Shown: positions 31,934-33,974 of the stretch, in pieces
Position numbering within the stretch: the first letter of the stretch is position 1
Layout of the letters: each line of letters opens with the position of its first letter
Assembly (NCBI GenBank): GCA_029863385.1
Contig: JAOTVU010000037.1
Coordinates: 1-33,974, forward strand
Direction: 5' to 3'
From: Acidimicrobiia bacterium
GTDB taxonomy: Bacteria > Actinomycetota > Acidimicrobiia > Acidimicrobiales > SZUA-35
Length of the DNA stretch: 33,974 nt
The notes under the pieces: generated by a model
What the model saw: the letters and a program-made list of their open reading frames with translations, nothing else
Database searches by the model: none
Told to the model about the DNA's origin: nothing
Translations under genes and position numbers: made by a program

Positions 31934-33707
31934 ACGCCGTCCTGAGATCGACGTCCTGATCCAACTGGTCTCGTCGGCGTCCGAACCGATCACGCTCGAC
32001 GAGGTGAAGAACCGAGCCGAACGGCTGGAGCACCTTCCCGCACCGTTGACGGCCGACCAGGCTGCGGTCAACGGAACACCGTTGCTCGGCTCCGACGAGG
32101 TGGTCACCCTTGCCCGGCCCCGGGCTCGAGCCGCCGACTCGGTAGCGCTCCGTCGGGCCTGGATCGTGTCGGCTGCGGCGGCGGTCGCACTTGCTGCGGG
32201 GATCCTCACGGTTGTCAGCGTCCTGGCCGATCAGCGCGACGGAAATCGAATCTCGTCGACCGGACCAGGTTTCGATGTGACGGAGGCCGACCCGTCCAGC
32301 ACGTCGAGTTCATCCGTGACGTTCGGTTCGACCACCGTTGCGGCCCCCGTCGAGCAGACGCCCTCCGTCGTCACGATGGAAACGAACTTCGCCGTTCTCG
32401 CCCTCCTGGTGCTTGACGACCGGCGTCTGGTAGCGGCCGGGGAGGGTGACATCTTGCAGTACTGGGATCCCGTGCATCCGGACGACGGTCCGACCGAAGT
32501 TCGCGTCGAGGATTCGTTCAATGCCGGGGCAATGCCGCGCTCGGTGTCGAGTCTCGGCCGACTCCCGTCGGGTGGTCTGGTGGTGGTCAGCTCGTTCGCC
32601 GATTCGATGGCGCTGGAGGAGATCGATCCCGAGTCGGGGTTCGGCCTCCGGGGCGGTCAGCTGACGAAGGACGTGGCGCCGCAGCCGAAGATCACGGTGT
32701 TGCGCTCCGGCGATGTGGTGTTCGGCGGAACGGGGGGTCTCGTCACCATCGGGCCGGTTGGGGACGAAGGCGTCCGGATCGATACGAAGCACACCGGAAC
32801 GGTGCTGACTGTTGTCGAGCTCCCCGACGGGATGCTCGTGAGCGCGGGGAGTGAGGGAACCATCCGGATCTGGGATCCGGCGACGGGCGTCGAGGACGAA
32901 CGATCACCGGTGTCGGTCGGTCACTCGGATGCGGTCACCGCTCTCGTCGTCCTCGCCGATGGTCGGGTCGCCTCCGGGGATTCGAACGGGGCCATCCGGA
33001 TCTGGGATCCCGGTCGTCCGGTTGGGGCGCCGGCGGTGCTCGATGGGCATCTCGATGCCATCACCGGGCTGGTCGAGCTCCCCGACGGGCGGCTGGCCTC
33101 CGGCAGCGCCGACGGCACCGTACGGGTCTGGGACCGGGGCCTGCCGACCCGCAACCCGACCGTGCTCGATCAGCACACAGGTGCCGTCAAAGCGCTGGCC
33201 GTCCTCCCCGACGGGCGGTTGGCGTCCGGCAGCTCCGACACCACGGTGCGGATCTGGGACGTCGGCTCCGGACCTGGGCCGTTGGACGAGGTCTCCGGTG
33301 CCGAGTTGAACACGGAGACGCCTGACGTCGACAACGATGGGACCGCGGACGCCGACATCCCCGTTCTGGTCGCCGATCGGCCGCCTGCCGTGATCGAGTG
33401 CGAGAGCGGCCCACCGGACTTCCCTCCCAACGACGGTGAGTCTGATCTCGAGCCCACGGTCTTCCCAACTCCCGAGGAGGCGCTCGACCGAGTTCTGGCC
33501 TCGATCCACGACGGGGGAACACAATGGAAGGACGAACTGATCCGAATCGACACACCCGACGGCTCGATCAACTACGCGGCCCCGACGGATCCCGTGCTGC
33601 CCGTCGGCAGCCGACCCGTGGAGGAGGCGCTCTTCCTCGTGGTGGTGCGGCCGTCGGGTTCCGGTGATGGGTACGTGGCGGCGCGGTGGGAGATGGTCGG
33701 CTGCTGA
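31926..33707 (+). CDS. Membrane-anchored WD40-repeat protein, probable regulator of the ECF sigma factor
   Basis: A 593-residue protein. A soluble N-terminal region (about 77 residues, with EPITLDEVKNRAERLEHLP) is followed by one helix, AWIVSAAAAVALAAGILTVV (about 78-101), and a Ser/Thr-rich outer linker. The rest is a beta-propeller: at least five WD-type blades end in YWDP, IRIWDP, IRIWDP, VRVWDR and VRIWDV, with LPDGRLASGSADGTVRVWD as the clearest. Cytoplasmic head, single helix and large outer domain is the layout of transmembrane anti-sigma factors, and the 8-nt overlap with the sigma gene supports that role. There is no zinc-binding HxxxCxxC motif, so it would be an unusual type. The C-terminal 110 residues after the propeller are unassigned. 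Confidence 0.8.
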   Translation: MAERRPEIDVLIQLVSSASEPITLDEVKNRAERLEHLPAPLTADQAAVNGTPLLGSDEVVTLARPRARAADSVALRRAWIVSAAAAVALAAGILTVVSVLADQRDGNRISSTGPGFDVTEADPSSTSSSSVTFGSTTVAAPVEQTPSVVTMETNFAVLALLVLDDRRLVAAGEGDILQYWDPVHPDDGPTEVRVEDSFNAGAMPRSVSSLGRLPSGGLVVVSSFADSMALEEIDPESGFGLRGGQLTKDVAPQPKITVLRSGDVVFGGTGGLVTIGPVGDEGVRIDTKHTGTVLTVVELPDGMLVSAGSEGTIRIWDPATGVEDERSPVSVGHSDAVTALVVLADGRVASGDSNGAIRIWDPGRPVGAPAVLDGHLDAITGLVELPDGRLASGSADGTVRVWDRGLPTRNPTVLDQHTGAVKALAVLPDGRLASGSSDTTVRIWDVGSGPGPLDEVSGAELNTETPDVDNDGTADADIPVLVADRPPAVIECESGPPDFPPNDGESDLEPTVFPTPEEALDRVLASIHDGGTQWKDELIRIDTPDGSINYAAPTDPVLPVGSRPVEEALFLVVVRPSGSGDGYVAARWEMVGC

Positions 33708-33718
33708 AACGCCGGTTG

Positions 33719-33974
33719 TCAGTCGCGGTCGTCGTCGCTGTCGGCGAGGCCGGCGGAGCGATGCTCGTCGATCAGTTCCTGTCGACGGGTGCTGACGAGG
33801 AAATCCGGTGAGCCGAGCGAGAGGGGGCGGAACTCGTCGAACTCGCCACCGAGGACACGGGTGAAGGTGCGGGCCCGTTCCTTGGGACCGACTTTCGTGC
33901 CGCATGCCTCCTTGATGTCGATCTGAACGATCCAGTACGGGTCCCGGTTGGCGGCCGCCGTCATCCAGACGATG
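33719..33974 (-). CDS. Hypothetical protein, N-terminus outside the window
   Basis: The frame is open to the right edge and ends at TGA 33721-33719. Visible residues include DPYWIVQIDIKEACGTKVGPKERARTFTRVLGGEFDEFRPLSLGSPDFLVSTRRQELIDEH and an acidic DSDDDRD tail. An internal ATG at 33964 could be the start, giving 81 residues, but the frame continues beyond it. I recognise no family. It is convergent with the WD40 gene, 11 nt apart. Confidence 0.5.
   Translation of the reverse strand, partial: IVWMTAAANRDPYWIVQIDIKEACGTKVGPKERARTFTRVLGGEFDEFRPLSLGSPDFLVSTRRQELIDEHRSAGLADSDDDRD

Overview
The window is high-GC DNA (GC-ending codons dominate every gene) from a free-living actinobacterium. Gene content and style suggest the Acidimicrobiia/Ilumatobacter neighbourhood, but this is inference from protein style: there is no rRNA or marker gene here. 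No tRNA, rRNA, CRISPR array, transposase or phage gene was seen.

Layout. (a) 1-2805: a TetR-controlled divergent redox locus. On the minus strand are a three-helix membrane protein, a DCC/DUF393 thiol oxidoreductase-like protein and a TetR regulator. On the plus strand are an AhpD/carboxymuconolactone-decarboxylase-like protein, interrupted by an in-frame TGA exactly where the second Cys of CxxC belongs, and a thioredoxin. A SECIS-like hairpin follows the TGA, so this is best read as a selenoprotein (CAYU). Two 18-bp TetR-type operators lie between the arms. (b) 2836-5085: a secreted zinc metallopeptidase of the metzincin type. (c) 5086-6054: nearly 1 kb with no convincing gene but dense hairpins, including a 20-bp-period array that would form UUCG tetraloops in minus-strand RNA. 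(d) 6055-9496: an NAD-dependent oxidoreductase (DUF1932 type) divergent from a proline racemase/epimerase, the remnant C-terminus of a short-chain dehydrogenase, a PPOX-fold flavin-binding protein and a HAD phosphatase.

(e) 9511-14047: a LacI regulator divergent from an Frc-type (fructose) ABC importer, frcBCA, with two perfect 14-bp operators, one on the promoter. (f) 14172-16582: SelO-type protein AMPylase and a convergent ureohydrolase that share a 19-bp perfect hairpin. (g) 16781-23620: a 2279-residue secreted amylopullulanase with two GH13 catalytic domains. (h) 23703-28613: small housekeeping genes (VOC, DUF1003, scramblase-like, YggT, OsmC, beta-lactamase-fold hydrolase, YdeI-like). 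(i) 28641-30312: a small, apparently frameshifted minus-strand gene and glycogen synthase. (j) 30329-33974: a CaCA cation exchanger, an ECF sigma factor coupled to a membrane-anchored WD40 protein, and a partial gene.

How it fits together. Carbohydrate use is one theme: extracellular alpha-glucan breakdown, LacI-controlled sugar uptake and glycogen synthesis. Thiol/peroxide chemistry is the other: selenoprotein, thioredoxin, DCC protein, OsmC and SelO. Several genes seem to be leaderless, with a TANNNT box 6-8 nt before the start codon. The most notable candidate for an undescribed system is the TetR-governed selenoprotein/thioredoxin/DCC/membrane-protein locus at 79-2805.
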